Below, piece by piece: positions 36,604-44,777 of a DNA stretch of 64,000 bases. How positions within the stretch are numbered: position 1 is the stretch's first letter; every line of letters begins with the position of its first letter. The stretch comes from Bacillus sp. SKDU12 (lineage in GTDB: Bacteria; Bacillota; Bacilli; Bacillales; Bacillaceae). Position numbers and translations under genes: made by a program. The DNA is taken from positions 1 to 64,000 of the forward strand of contig NZ_MSRC01000004.1 in NCBI RefSeq assembly GCF_010093085.1, in the 5' to 3' direction. The notes under the pieces are model-generated. The model was given only the letters and a program-made list of their open reading frames with translations. It was not told the origin of the DNA and made no database searches.

Positions 36604-38166
36604 ATGTCTAAACAAGGAAATTTTCAAAAATCAATGTCGCTGTTTGATCTGATTTTGATTGGGATGGGAGCCATTTTTGGATCAGCATGGCTGTTCGCTG
36701 TCAGTAATGTCGCTTCAAAAGCAGGTCCATCGGGCGCTTTTTCCTGGATCATCGGCGGAGCCATTATTCTGTTAATCGGACTCGTATACGCGGAGCTTGG
36801 AGCCGCTCTCCCCCGTACCGGAGGCATCATTCGATACCCTGTGTATTCCCATGGCCATCTTGTCGGCTATTTAATTTCATTTGTCACGATTGTCGCTTAC
36901 ACAAGCTTGATTTCAATTGAAGTGACAGCTGTTCGTCAATATGTGGCCTATTGGTTTCCCGGGCTGACCATAAAAGGTTCTGATTCGCCGACCATAGCAG
37001 GATGGATCTTACAGTTTGCATTGCTATGCATGTTTTTCCTGCTGAATTATTGGAGCGTCAAAACCTTCGCTAAAGCGAATTTCATCATATCGATTTTTAA
37101 ATATATTGTACCGATTACCATCATCATCGTGCTCATCTTCCATTTTCAGCCGGAGAATTTATCTGTTCAAGGATTTGTACCATTTGGTTTTACAGGTATT
37201 CAAGCTGCGATTTCCACAGGCGGCGTCATGTTTGCCTATCTTGGCCTGCACCCGATTGTCGCCGTCGCAGGTGAAGTGCAAAATCCAAAACGCAACATCC
37301 CGATTGCTTTAATCATTTGTATCATCGTTTCAACCATTATTTATACAATTCTGCAGGTTACCTTTATTGGGGCCATTCCGACAGAAACGCTAAAACATGG
37401 CTGGCCGGCTATCGGGCAGGAATTTTCATTGCCGTTTAAAGATATTGCGATTATGCTCGGTTTGGGATGGCTTGCAACGCTTGTCATTTTAGATGCCATT
37501 CTGTCTCCCGGAGGAAACGGGAATATTTTCATGAATACGACATCCCGCCTCGTTTACGCCTGGGCGCGGAACGGCACATTATTCGGCATATTTTCAAAGG
37601 TCAATAAAGAAACCGGAACGCCCCGCGCTTCACTCTGGCTTTCGTTTGCCATGTCGATATTTTGGACGCTTCCCTTCCCTTCGTGGAACGCGCTCGTCAA
37701 TGTCTGTTCTGTCGCGCTCATCCTTTCTTATGCGATTGCCCCGATTTGTTCAGCAGCGCTAAGGGTTAATGCGAAGGACTTGAACAGGCCGTTTTATTTA
37801 AAAGGAATGAGCATCATCGGACCGCTCTCCTTTATTTTCACAGCGTTTATTGTGTACTGGTCAGGCTGGAAAACTGTTTCCTGGCTGCTCGGTTCACAGC
37901 TCGTGATGTTTTTGATCTATCTCTGTTTCAGAAAATATGCGCCACAAGAGGATGTCAGCCTTGCCCAACAGTTAAAATCAGCATGGTGGCTTGTCGGGTT
38001 TTATATCATGATGCTGATCTTTTCCTATATCGGTTCATTCGGAAATGGCGTAGGCATCATCAGCAATCCCGTCGATCTCATTTTAGTCGCTATCGGGTCA
38101 CTTGCGATTTTCTACTGGGCAAAGTATACCGGGCTTCCGAAAGCCGCTATTGATTATGATAAATAA
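36604..38166 (+). CDS. yveA: Amino-acid permease YveA (aspartate/proton symporter)
   Basis: A 520-residue APC-superfamily transporter with about 12-14 transmembrane helices. The first helix break GMGAIFGSAWLFAVSNVA and GALPRTGG-like AALPRTGGIIRYP segments are typical. YveA of B. subtilis is described as an L-aspartate/glutamate-proton symporter. It has its own TAAGGAGG ribosome site and is set off by terminators on both sides. Confidence 0.92.
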   Translation: MSKQGNFQKSMSLFDLILIGMGAIFGSAWLFAVSNVASKAGPSGAFSWIIGGAIILLIGLVYAELGAALPRTGGIIRYPVYSHGHLVGYLISFVTIVAYTSLISIEVTAVRQYVAYWFPGLTIKGSDSPTIAGWILQFALLCMFFLLNYWSVKTFAKANFIISIFKYIVPITIIIVLIFHFQPENLSVQGFVPFGFTGIQAAISTGGVMFAYLGLHPIVAVAGEVQNPKRNIPIALIICIIVSTIIYTILQVTFIGAIPTETLKHGWPAIGQEFSLPFKDIAIMLGLGWLATLVILDAILSPGGNGNIFMNTTSRLVYAWARNGTLFGIFSKVNKETGTPRASLWLSFAMSIFWTLPFPSWNALVNVCSVALILSYAIAPICSAALRVNAKDLNRPFYLKGMSIIGPLSFIFTAFIVYWSGWKTVSWLLGSQLVMFLIYLCFRKYAPQEDVSLAQQLKSAWWLVGFYIMMLIFSYIGSFGNGVGIISNPVDLILVAIGSLAIFYWAKYTGLPKAAIDYDK

Positions 38167-38197
38167 AGAAGCAAGAGATTTTCTTGCTTCTTTATTC
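38165..38197 (+). terminator. Terminator of yveA
   Basis: AAAGAAGCAAGA and TCTTGCTTCTTT arms with a 5-nt loop overlap the yveA stop and are followed by a T-rich stretch. Confidence 0.85.
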
Positions 38198-38226
38198 TTT
38201 ACAAAATATACATACCGGCGATAAAA

Positions 38227-38243
38227 TGAATGATAGTCAGTCA
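38227..38243. promoter_or_regulatory. Probable YvdT operator upstream of yvdT
   Basis: TGAATGATAGTCAGTCA is a near-palindrome just upstream of the yvdT ribosome site. A 15-of-17 match occurs in the other direction before yvdS (38892-38908). A pair of such sites before a TetR gene and the genes beside it points to autoregulation. Confidence 0.6.
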
Positions 38244-38263
38244 TTACAGGAGGTGTTCCTCTC

Positions 38264-38848
38264 ATGCCAAAACAAACATCAGGCAAATATGAGAAAATAC
38301 TGCAGGCTGCCATAGAAGTGATTTCTGAAAAAGGTCTCGACAAGGCCTCTATTTCTGATATTGTCAAAAAGGCCGGCACTGCTCAAGGAACGTTCTATTT
38401 GTATTTCTCATCTAAAAACGCCCTCATTCCGGCAATTGCAGAAAATCTTCTCACCCACACACTGGATCAAATCAAAGGAAGACTTCAAGGGGATGAGGAA
38501 TTTTGGGCTGTTTTAGATATATTGATTGATGAGACATTTCTCATTACTGAACGTCATAAGGATATTATCATCCTCTGTTACTCTGGACTCGCGATTGATC
38601 ACTCCATGGAAAAATGGGAGGCGATTTACCAGCCTTATTATTCTTGGCTGGAAAAAATCATTAATAAGGCGATTGCAAACCATGAGGTAACGGAAGGAAT
38701 CAATGCAAAATGGACGGCCAGAACGATTATCAACTTGGTCGAAAATACCGCAGAGCGATTCTATATTGGATTTGAACAAGATGAAAATATCGAAGTGTAT
38801 AAAAAAGAAATCTTTACTTTCTTAAAACGGAGTTTAGATACAGCTTAA
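38264..38848 (+). CDS. yvdT: TetR-family regulator YvdT
   Basis: A 194-residue TetR repressor. The HTH lies at about 10-55 (KASISDIVKKAGTAQGTFYLYFSSK), and the C-terminal helical domain holds a ligand pocket. It lies just upstream of the SMR pair yvdS-yvdR, and two near-identical operator-like sites precede yvdT and yvdS, so it probably represses both and is released by a cationic drug or a polyamine-like compound. The ligand is unknown. CAGGAGGTG gives a strong ribosome site. Confidence 0.93.
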   Translation: MPKQTSGKYEKILQAAIEVISEKGLDKASISDIVKKAGTAQGTFYLYFSSKNALIPAIAENLLTHTLDQIKGRLQGDEEFWAVLDILIDETFLITERHKDIIILCYSGLAIDHSMEKWEAIYQPYYSWLEKIINKAIANHEVTEGINAKWTARTIINLVENTAERFYIGFEQDENIEVYKKEIFTFLKRSLDTA

Positions 38849-38891
38849 AAAATGGCTGGGTAACACCACTCATTTTTTAACGGCTCAAAAA

Positions 38892-38908
38892 TGACTGACG
38901 TTCATTCA
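38892..38908. promoter_or_regulatory. Probable YvdT operator upstream of yvdS
   Basis: TGACTGACGTTCATTCA is the reverse complement of a site matching 38227-38243 at 15 of 17 positions. It lies about 20 nt before the yvdS start, over or near its promoter. A terminator-like repeat of A/T-rich arms (38849-38878) separates it from yvdT. Confidence 0.6.
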
Positions 38909-38929
38909 TAAATTAGTGAGGTGTTTGAT

Positions 38930-39265
38930 TTGAATTGGGTGCTCGTTTTCATTGCAGGGCTTTTAGAAGTGGTTTGGGCCTCTTCCCTTAAACATGCCGA
39001 TTCGCTTTTGGATTGGGTGATCATTTTTATTTTAATCGCAATCAGCTTTATCTTGTTGATCCGCTCTTATCAAAAAATCCCGATGGCTGCTGCATACACT
39101 GTGTTTGTCGGAATTGGAACCATCGGAACATATCTTACTGGAATTATGTTAGGCGAAGCCTTCTCAGCAGCGCAAATGTTCTTTTTAGCTTTATTGCTGG
39201 CCGGTATTTTAGGAATGAAGCGATTCACGAAAGAAACTAAATCGAATCCGGAAGGTGAAAAATAA
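38930..39265 (+). CDS. yvdS: SMR efflux subunit YvdS
   Basis: A 111-residue small multidrug resistance protein with four transmembrane helices and the membrane-embedded Glu in the first helix (AGLLEVVWASSLKHA). It forms a pair with YvdR, as for paired SMR proteins such as EbrAB or YkkCD. TTG 38930 is the start because GAGGTG lies six nt upstream; the GTG three codons earlier is inside that site. It overlaps yvdR by one nt. Confidence 0.9.
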   Translation: MNWVLVFIAGLLEVVWASSLKHADSLLDWVIIFILIAISFILLIRSYQKIPMAAAYTVFVGIGTIGTYLTGIMLGEAFSAAQMFFLALLLAGILGMKRFTKETKSNPEGEK

Positions 39266-39585
39266 TGGCATGGTTTTTATTAGTGGTTGCCGGCATAGAA
39301 GAAATTATCGCGGCAATCGCCATGAAATATATAGACGGAACAAGAAAAAAATGGCCGATTATCGTGATGACTGCTGGATTTGGCTTATCCTTTTACTGCC
39401 TCTCCCAAGCGATGCTGGTCCTTCCTGCAGGAGTCGCTTATGCCGTCTGGACCGGCATTGGCAGCATTGGCGTTTCGGCAGTCGGATTTATCTGGTTTAA
39501 GGAGCGATTTCAGCTGCCGCAGGTGATTTCCCTTTGCCTTATCCTAGCGGGCGTTATCGGTCTGCGTCTGACGGCTTCCTCATAA
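39265..39585 (+). CDS. yvdR: SMR efflux subunit YvdR
   Basis: A 106-residue SMR protein with four transmembrane helices, the conserved first-helix Glu (VAGIEEIIAAIAMKYIDG) and the GVAYAVWTGIGSIG stretch in helix 3. Its ATG overlaps the yvdS stop, so the two subunits are made together, consistent with an antiparallel heterodimer exporting cationic compounds or guanidine-like substrates. Substrate not known. Confidence 0.92.
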   Translation: MAWFLLVVAGIEEIIAAIAMKYIDGTRKKWPIIVMTAGFGLSFYCLSQAMLVLPAGVAYAVWTGIGSIGVSAVGFIWFKERFQLPQVISLCLILAGVIGLRLTASS

Positions 39586-39588
39586 GAT

Positions 39589-39617
39589 AAGGGCACATAC
39601 AGCTGTATATGCCCTTG
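39589..39617. terminator. Bidirectional terminator between yvdR and yvdQ
   Basis: AAGGGCA...ATAC and GTAT...TGCCCTT form an almost perfect hairpin between the convergent yvdR and yvdQ genes. Confidence 0.8.
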
Positions 39618-39620
39618 CCA

Positions 39621-40133
39621 TTAAGCGTCTTGATGTTTTTGAAGATGAAGCGGCGGCGGGATCAGCCAGCCTTTGTTTTTTAGCAGTTTTAAGTATTTTG
39701 CGCCGGTTGCCGCTTTCGATATATGAAATTGCCCAAATATCATGGCGATGTCCTCACGAATCGACTGCCCCATTATTTTGCTGCATGTCACAAGGCCTGC
39801 AGCATTTTCTGCTGCCGCAGAGGCCGCCACATCCGGATCAAGAAACCGCGCACCCGGCGGGATATCGTTCAGATCTGCTGACGGCGGTTCAGGTGAAGCC
39901 GGCGGGAGCGCCACCCCATTTTCCTTCAAGATTGTGCTGACCTGTTTTATTTCATCCTGACCCTTCTCAATCGATTCACGAAGCAGCTTCTTTAGATCAT
40001 CATCACCGACATGATTCAATAGCATCTGGTAATTGCCGATCATTTTATTGCCCGCCAGCACATAACTCCATAAGCTGAATACCTCACCGTAATGCATCGG
40101 TTCATCTTGCGGATTTCCGCTTAAAATACCCAT
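39621..40133 (-). CDS. yvdQ: DUF3231/coat-F-like protein YvdQ
   Basis: A 170-residue four-helix-bundle-like protein of the DUF3231 family (YvdQ), related in style to spore coat F proteins: acidic helical segments around SLWSYVLAGNKMIGNYQMLL and a Pro-rich middle (PPASPEPPS). The function is unknown; a ferritin-like or coat role is only a guess. ATG 40133 is chosen because AAGGAGG is six nt upstream. It lies just outside the accessory region. Confidence 0.85.
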   Translation of the reverse strand: MGILSGNPQDEPMHYGEVFSLWSYVLAGNKMIGNYQMLLNHVGDDDLKKLLRESIEKGQDEIKQVSTILKENGVALPPASPEPPSADLNDIPPGARFLDPDVAASAAAENAAGLVTCSKIMGQSIREDIAMIFGQFHISKAATGAKYLKLLKNKGWLIPPPLHLQKHQDA

Positions 40134-40230
40134 GTTCATCCTCCTTGCAAAATTCAATGTCACACATACCATAACGTGCCCAAGAGGAGGAACAAGTATG
40201 TTCCGTTGAGAAAGATTTTTGAAATAAAAC

Positions 40231-40275
40231 AAAAAAAGACAAGAGCGGCATAATGCCAAACCCTTGTCTTTTCTG
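40231..40275. terminator. Terminator-like hairpin beside the island edge
   Basis: AAAAGACAAG and CTTGTCTTTT arms flanked by A and T tracts. No gene ends right here, so it may belong to a gene that has been lost. Confidence 0.5.
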
Positions 40276-40286
40276 TTGTTGTATCG

Positions 40287-40300
40287 GACGCGTACGGAGG
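40287..40300. other. Possible degenerate attachment core (copy of tRNA-Arg 3' end)
   Basis: GACGCGTACGGAGG matches GACGCGCTCGGAGG (45436-45449, the end of the tRNA-Arg gene) at 12 of 14 positions and in the same direction. It lies at the far edge of the accessory region, where a prophage inserted in the tRNA 3' end would leave its second att copy. A 14-nt match could also be chance. Confidence 0.4.
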
Positions 40301-40352
40301 ACGTATAATATACCTCTCTAAACGTTGATATATAAGTTTTTTTAAGAATACT

Positions 40353-40371
40353 TGTGTGAAATTTGTGTAAA
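40353..40371. other. Integrase arm-site-like motif
   Basis: This 19-nt stretch (TGTGTGAAATTTGTGTAAA) matches the end of the integrase fragment (45286-45304) at 16 of 19 positions, with 11 identical in a row. Arm-type sites repeated at both ends of a prophage would look like this. Confidence 0.4.
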
Positions 40372-40487
40372 TGTTTATGTAACCCCGATTAGCAAGAAAA
40401 TGAAAGAATCCGCCTCTTCCCGAACTAAAAAGAAAGATTGGGAAAAGCAAACAAGAAATACGTGAGTCCACAAAAAGCCTGATCCGA

Positions 40488-40565
40488 AAAGGCTCTCTTT
40501 CATGGGATAAAGAAAAGAAAATATGGATTATATAAAGTCCCTCTCTAATGAGTCGGGACCTTTTT
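40488..40565. repeat. 49-bp repeat plus terminator, upstream copy
   Basis: Positions 40488-40536 match 42735-42783 at 47 of 49 positions. A GTCCC...GGGAC hairpin with a T run (40537-40565) follows. A short open stretch ending 22 nt before the repeat (stop at 40463-40465, KKDWEKQTRNT) may be the tail of an older, lost gene. The whole 40134-40695 gap holds otherwise only the toxin promoter region. Confidence 0.85.
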
Positions 40566-40695
40566 GTTTTACACAACAGGAATAAAGACACAGATCAAAC
40601 GATTCATTTTCATCTAATACAAAGACTTTTCAATTGTTCACCTTTTCCTCGTGGTAAAATTTTGAGTGTGAAATTCCAAAAGAAGGGACATGAAC

Positions 40696-42411
40696 ATGAA
40701 AGTATTTGAAGCCAAATCACTGCTTTCAGAAGCAGATAGACGCGTAAAAGAATACAAGGAATTAAAAAGTCAGATGGTCGATCTAAAAAAGGCTTTTAAA
40801 GCCGTAGCTGATTTAGATGACAGTGAGTTTTCCGGTAAAGGTGCCGACAACATAAAGGCATTCTATGAGGATCAAGCCGGGATCGCTGACCAGTGGATTG
40901 ATTTGATCGAGACAAAAATCACATTTCTCACAAGTATTACTGGCATTTTGGAAGATGCAAGCTTATCCGATGCCTACATAGAAGAATCTTTTTTAGAACA
41001 CGAGCTGGCCAACGCTTATACTAAATCAAAATCCATCATGTCAGAACAGAAAAAAGCAATAAAAGACATTCTAAATGACATCAACGACATACTACCACTA
41101 GATTTATTCTCCACAGAAACTTTTAAAGACGAACTCTCTTCAGCCGACAACAAACGTACCAAGACCATCAAAAAAATTCATGAAGTCGATGAAAATTTAA
41201 CATCTGAATATGCACTCTCAGAAGCAAATGAACAAATGATTCAGGCGGGTTACCAAGCACTCATGAACGCTACAGCAAAAGGTAAAAACGCCTCCCCTAT
41301 CCACTATAATGCAAAAGCTTATAGGGACAGTGAAATTCATAAGATGACCGAGGATGTAAAAAAACAAACTACTGACTATATTTCCTTTAAAGATCAGCAG
41401 GCCGAACAAAGAAGAATTGCGAAGGAACAGGAAGAACTCGCAAATAGACCATGGTATGAAAAGACCTGGGATGTCGTTTGTAATTTTACAGGGGAAGTCT
41501 CTGGCTATTATGATTATAAAAGAGCCGCTGATGGCGTCGATCCAGTCACCGGTGAAAAATTAACTGCTGGGCAACGGGTGGCAGCTGGAGCGATGGCTGC
41601 GGCAGGTTATATCCCGATTGTGGGATGGGCTGGAAAATTAGCAAAAGGCGGAAAAGCTGTTTATTCAACCAGTAAAGCACTCTACACAGCAGACAAAGCA
41701 CTTGATGTCTACAAAACGCCAAAGACATTCCATGCTCTTCAAAACTCCAGTAAAGGACTCTACGGACTTGCCTCAGCGAATGGATTTAGTGAAGCAATAA
41801 CCGGCCGAGATATGTTTGGGAATAAGATTTCTGAGGAGAGACGTGAAAACAGCTTTAATAGCGCTCTAGCTGCTCTCGGTCCTGTAGGAGCAATCGGGAC
41901 GGGAAAATTATTGAAAGCAAGCGCAGGAGCCGGAAAATCCTCAAATCTCTATCGTGGAGATAAAGATTTATATTCCACCAAAGCAGCTAACGGATTAGGA
42001 AAATCACATATTGATCCGGACACCGGAAATCTTGTGCCAATAAATAAAGAAGGAATGTATAAAGGTAGACAAGTCACAGTGACAGAACATATTTTAGGCG
42101 GATTTAGAGGAGCTCAAAAGTCTAATAGTCCGTACACCAGTTTCACGATGAATAAAAATGTAATCATTAATTACGGTGATAGTTCTATTGAATTGAATCT
42201 GCCGGCTTTGCGAAAGGCCATCCAATCAGGAGAAGTAAAAGGAGTAGCTATTTTATCTCCAAAACAAATTGAACGTCTAATAAAGAATGATAAGCATTCA
42301 GATTATTGGAAGAAAAGGGCTCTTAGTTGGACAAAAAGGGATACTGAATATTTAATAAGAGGCGAAATACCAAAAGAGTATTTTAAATTGCATCAAAAGG
42401 AGGGAAAATAA
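40696..42411 (+). CDS. LXG polymorphic toxin with ADP-ribosyltransferase-like tail
   Basis: A 571-residue LXG-type toxin. The LXG domain fills about 1-230 as long helices ([20 protein letters not shown]), a Gly/Ala-rich pre-toxin TG segment lies at about 265-345 ([20 protein letters not shown]), and the C-terminal ~150 residues are the toxin. Three motifs there fit an ADP-ribosyltransferase fold: LYRG (Arg420), SPYTSFT (478-484) and [11 protein letters not shown] (Asp549, Glu551; D-x-E where E-x-E is usual). LXG toxins leave through the type VII (Yuk/ESX) system and attack neighbours. ATG 40696 is chosen for its AAGGGA spacing. Class is inferred by eye. Confidence 0.88.
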   Translation: MKVFEAKSLLSEADRRVKEYKELKSQMVDLKKAFKAVADLDDSEFSGKGADNIKAFYEDQAGIADQWIDLIETKITFLTSITGILEDASLSDAYIEESFLEHELANAYTKSKSIMSEQKKAIKDILNDINDILPLDLFSTETFKDELSSADNKRTKTIKKIHEVDENLTSEYALSEANEQMIQAGYQALMNATAKGKNASPIHYNAKAYRDSEIHKMTEDVKKQTTDYISFKDQQAEQRRIAKEQEELANRPWYEKTWDVVCNFTGEVSGYYDYKRAADGVDPVTGEKLTAGQRVAAGAMAAAGYIPIVGWAGKLAKGGKAVYSTSKALYTADKALDVYKTPKTFHALQNSSKGLYGLASANGFSEAITGRDMFGNKISEERRENSFNSALAALGPVGAIGTGKLLKASAGAGKSSNLYRGDKDLYSTKAANGLGKSHIDPDTGNLVPINKEGMYKGRQVTVTEHILGGFRGAQKSNSPYTSFTMNKNVIINYGDSSIELNLPALRKAIQSGEVKGVAILSPKQIERLIKNDKHSDYWKKRALSWTKRDTEYLIRGEIPKEYFKLHQKEGK

Positions 42412-42693
42412 GTGTTCCTTTACTATAAAGATGAAAAGCTAGGCGAAATTCACGACGTTAGCGGAGAAGGTATGTGGATGTACGGTATACTCAGCCCATA
42501 TGAAAACATCGAGACCTTTCGAGACCTTTTTAATGACCTTATTGACGAAGATGGTGACTTTGATGAAACGAAATACGACGAAGAATGGTTAGAAGATGAA
42601 AATTGGTACATCCTTGACGAGAACAACAGCAAACGAGGAATCATTGTTCCTGCAGTTTACCCTGACGGAGCTATTAACTGGAGATGGACATAA
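42412..42693 (+). CDS. Probable immunity protein for the LXG toxin
   Basis: A 93-residue, very acidic protein (FNDLIDEDGDFDETKYDEEW) that I do not recognise. The GTG start comes immediately after the toxin stop codon, with AAAGGAGGG upstream inside the toxin gene. A small acidic protein directly behind a polymorphic toxin is the usual place and style of an immunity protein that blocks the toxin tail. The role is inferred from position only. Confidence 0.75.
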   Translation: MFLYYKDEKLGEIHDVSGEGMWMYGILSPYENIETFRDLFNDLIDEDGDFDETKYDEEWLEDENWYILDENNSKRGIIVPAVYPDGAINWRWT

Positions 42694-42734
42694 AACAGGG
42701 GTTTTCTCCGTTTTGCGTTATCGCTTTTATCCAC

Positions 42735-42813
42735 AAAGGCGCTCTTTCTTGGGATAAAGAAAAGAAAATATGGATTATATAAAAAGCCCTTCTCATATGA
42801 GTTGGGCTTTTTT
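42735..42813. repeat. 49-bp repeat plus terminator, downstream copy
   Basis: The second copy of the repeat (42735-42783) starts 41 nt after the immunity gene and leads into an AAAGCCC...GGGCTTT terminator. Both copies have the same orientation and the same arrangement with a terminator, so they bracket the toxin-immunity module. Confidence 0.85.
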
Positions 42814-42821
42814 TGAGGCTA

Positions 42822-43145
42822 TTATCTTTCCTCAATAGGATTGTGTTTAGTTGATTTCAACCCTGTTATCACTTTTTTGATGATCTTTAGTATTACATAA
42901 ACCATTAGGACAGCGATTAAATAATTTACAACATTAAACTCTGTCTTTATAAATTCTGTTGGAGTAAATAACAAAAACCTATTTCCTACAAACCCATCAT
43001 AGCTACGATAAATCACAAATTGAATAGGGAAACCGAGAGCATACCCCAATTCTGATACCTTCTCATAGGGTATTACAAAAATCGAAATAAGCGGAACTAG
43101 AAAGCTTATCAAACCTAACTTGTATTTTTTCAATCGGTTTTTCAT
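42822..43145 (-). CDS. Hypothetical small membrane protein
   Basis: A 107-residue protein with two clear transmembrane helices (GLISFLVPLISIFVIPY at about 11-27; VVNYLIAVLMVYVILKIIKK at about 72-91) and a lysine-rich end. A GGGAGTGATT ribosome site lies close to the ATG. I do not recognise the family. It is divergent from the secreted protein at 43305, sharing a 159-bp gap, and faces the toxin module; it could be an immunity protein or phage cargo. Low GC like its neighbours. Confidence 0.7.
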   Translation of the reverse strand: MKNRLKKYKLGLISFLVPLISIFVIPYEKVSELGYALGFPIQFVIYRSYDGFVGNRFLLFTPTEFIKTEFNVVNYLIAVLMVYVILKIIKKVITGLKSTKHNPIEER

Positions 43146-43304
43146 GCAATCACTCCCTTCCCCTTATATGTTATCCGGCAATTATAACATATCCAAATAA
43201 ATAAATTTATTGAAAAATATAAATATTTTGGTTTTTTATGGATTTCAGGACTTTCATATGTTTTAATTAGTTTGTAAGAACTAAATTGAATGGAGGTTGA
43301 AAGT

Positions 43305-43952
43305 ATGAAAAGGATTTTAGTCTTAGTCATTGCCCTTGGCTTGGCTTTGGTTCCTTTTGCTTCAGCCAACGCAGAATCCACAACAAAAGAGATTGCTGAA
43401 ACAAAGAACCAAGTGGTAGAGTTACAAAAGGACCTTGGTTTTGAATTAGTGGATGTCTCAAGTGAAGAATTTTCAAGTGTATCTAAAAAGGATTTTTTGA
43501 AGTTTGACTCAGTTCAGGATTTTAAAGAGTTTATTAAAGATGCTCAACAACCACAAAAATTTGAAGAGACCATTAATGTTAGTGAAGATACTCCACTAAT
43601 AAAACCACAAGTGAGTGACTCACATGTTATCAATTGGTGGGCCCCTTTTACAGGTTGGGGTATGACAGGGGTGGCTTGCTGGAAAAATATCGCGTTTAAT
43701 TACCAATATAAATTTGTAAATAAGAAGCCTCAGTTCACCAAAGTGTCGGGTATTGACTCTTATGTTACTGGCATTAACGTAGCTTGGTGGAAACAAACTG
43801 GACAGAGCTATAACATTACTAAAACCAAAACAACTAATGATACTGCAAAAATTAAGGTTGTAGGAGCTATGGTTCTTGGTATTGACATTAAAGGATTTAC
43901 GATTGGAGCTAAAATCGGACAAACTTGGAATGGCAGTTTGCGTTTATATTAA
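43305..43952 (+). CDS. Hypothetical secreted protein
   Basis: A 215-residue protein with a classic signal peptide (RILVLVIALGLALVPFASANA, cut near residue 23). The mature part has an acidic helical section (about 25-90) and then an aromatic, Gly-rich beta-like section with many Trp residues (NWWAPFTGWGMTG, AWWKQTG, IGQTWNGSL). I do not recognise it. ATG 43305 is chosen because GGAGGTTG lies upstream, overlapping the earlier ATG 43290. It might be a secreted antimicrobial or phage-cargo protein; nothing shows which. Confidence 0.8.
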   Translation: MKRILVLVIALGLALVPFASANAESTTKEIAETKNQVVELQKDLGFELVDVSSEEFSSVSKKDFLKFDSVQDFKEFIKDAQQPQKFEETINVSEDTPLIKPQVSDSHVINWWAPFTGWGMTGVACWKNIAFNYQYKFVNKKPQFTKVSGIDSYVTGINVAWWKQTGQSYNITKTKTTNDTAKIKVVGAMVLGIDIKGFTIGAKIGQTWNGSLRLY

Positions 43953-43956
43953 AAGC

Positions 43957-43985
43957 AAAAAGGGGTGGTTGATACCCCTTTTTAT
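43957..43985 (+). terminator. Terminator of the secreted-protein gene
   Basis: AAAAAGGGG and CCCCTTTTT arms with a 9-nt loop follow the stop codon of the 43305-43952 gene. Confidence 0.85.
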
Positions 43986-44051
43986 TTTATTCAATTTCCG
44001 AAATTAAGTGCATACATAGGGACACTTAAAAGTCTTTGGTCAGAAGTCTTT

Positions 44052-44777
44052 TTATTTCAATTTCTCCTCAATTTTCGCTTTAGTCTTCGGTCCATAAATG
44101 CCGTCAGCAGTCAGGCCATTTACTGACTGGAATCGTTTGACCGCATTTGCTGTTTTCCATCCATACACGCCGTCGATGCCGTTATTCTTCGCTCCTTTGT
44201 CCGGGTAGAAATAAAGAGCAGCCAGAGCATTTTGAATCTGCCTTACGTCATCCCCTTTTCGCATAGGACTTGTTGCTTTATAGATGCCAGAAGGCAGCGC
44301 ATAGGACGTTTTTTGGCTACTTGGTTTAGGGCTTGAAGTGCTCGAACCTGTGAGCTTTAATACTTGGCCGACCTTGATCAAGTTCGGGTTTTTGATATCG
44401 TTCAAGCTTTGCAGGGTTGCTACACTCATCCCATGCTCTTTTGCAATTGTGGAAAGAGTATCTCCTTTTTTTACTGTGTAAGTGCCCCACAAGCTTTAGG
44501 CGCAGACGATGACGGTTTAGAAGATGTTTTTCCCGCCCAGCGCCTTCAATTGTTTTTCAATGGCGGTCTTAACCTCATCCCATCTACCCTCTGACAAAAT
44601 ACGGTGAGAACAGTATTTCCCGTTCCAGTCTTGATGTTTACGAACTTGATCAACACCCCAGCCGCGTTCTTTAAGCAGCTGCGCCACAAATTTGATTGCC
44701 AGCTTTTCTGCCGCCTTATATTTAGCGCCTCCTGACTTGCTGTAACAGATTTCAACACCGATAGATTTACGGTTCCC
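44052..44777 (-). pseudogene. Truncated, frameshifted phage N-acetylmuramoyl-L-alanine amidase
   Basis: Read on the minus strand, an amidase_2 fragment (GNRKSIGVEICYSKSGGAKY ... RKHQDWNGKYCSHRI) of the XlyA/XlyB/CwlA type starts abruptly near 44777 without its first ~90 codons. A LysM domain ([20 protein letters not shown]) and a peptidoglycan-binding domain follow to the stop at 44052. Two opposite frameshifts in the linker (near 44528 in an A run, and near 44490) put two stops between the halves. It cannot make a full enzyme. Its upstream end meets the integrase fragment directly. Confidence 0.85.
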
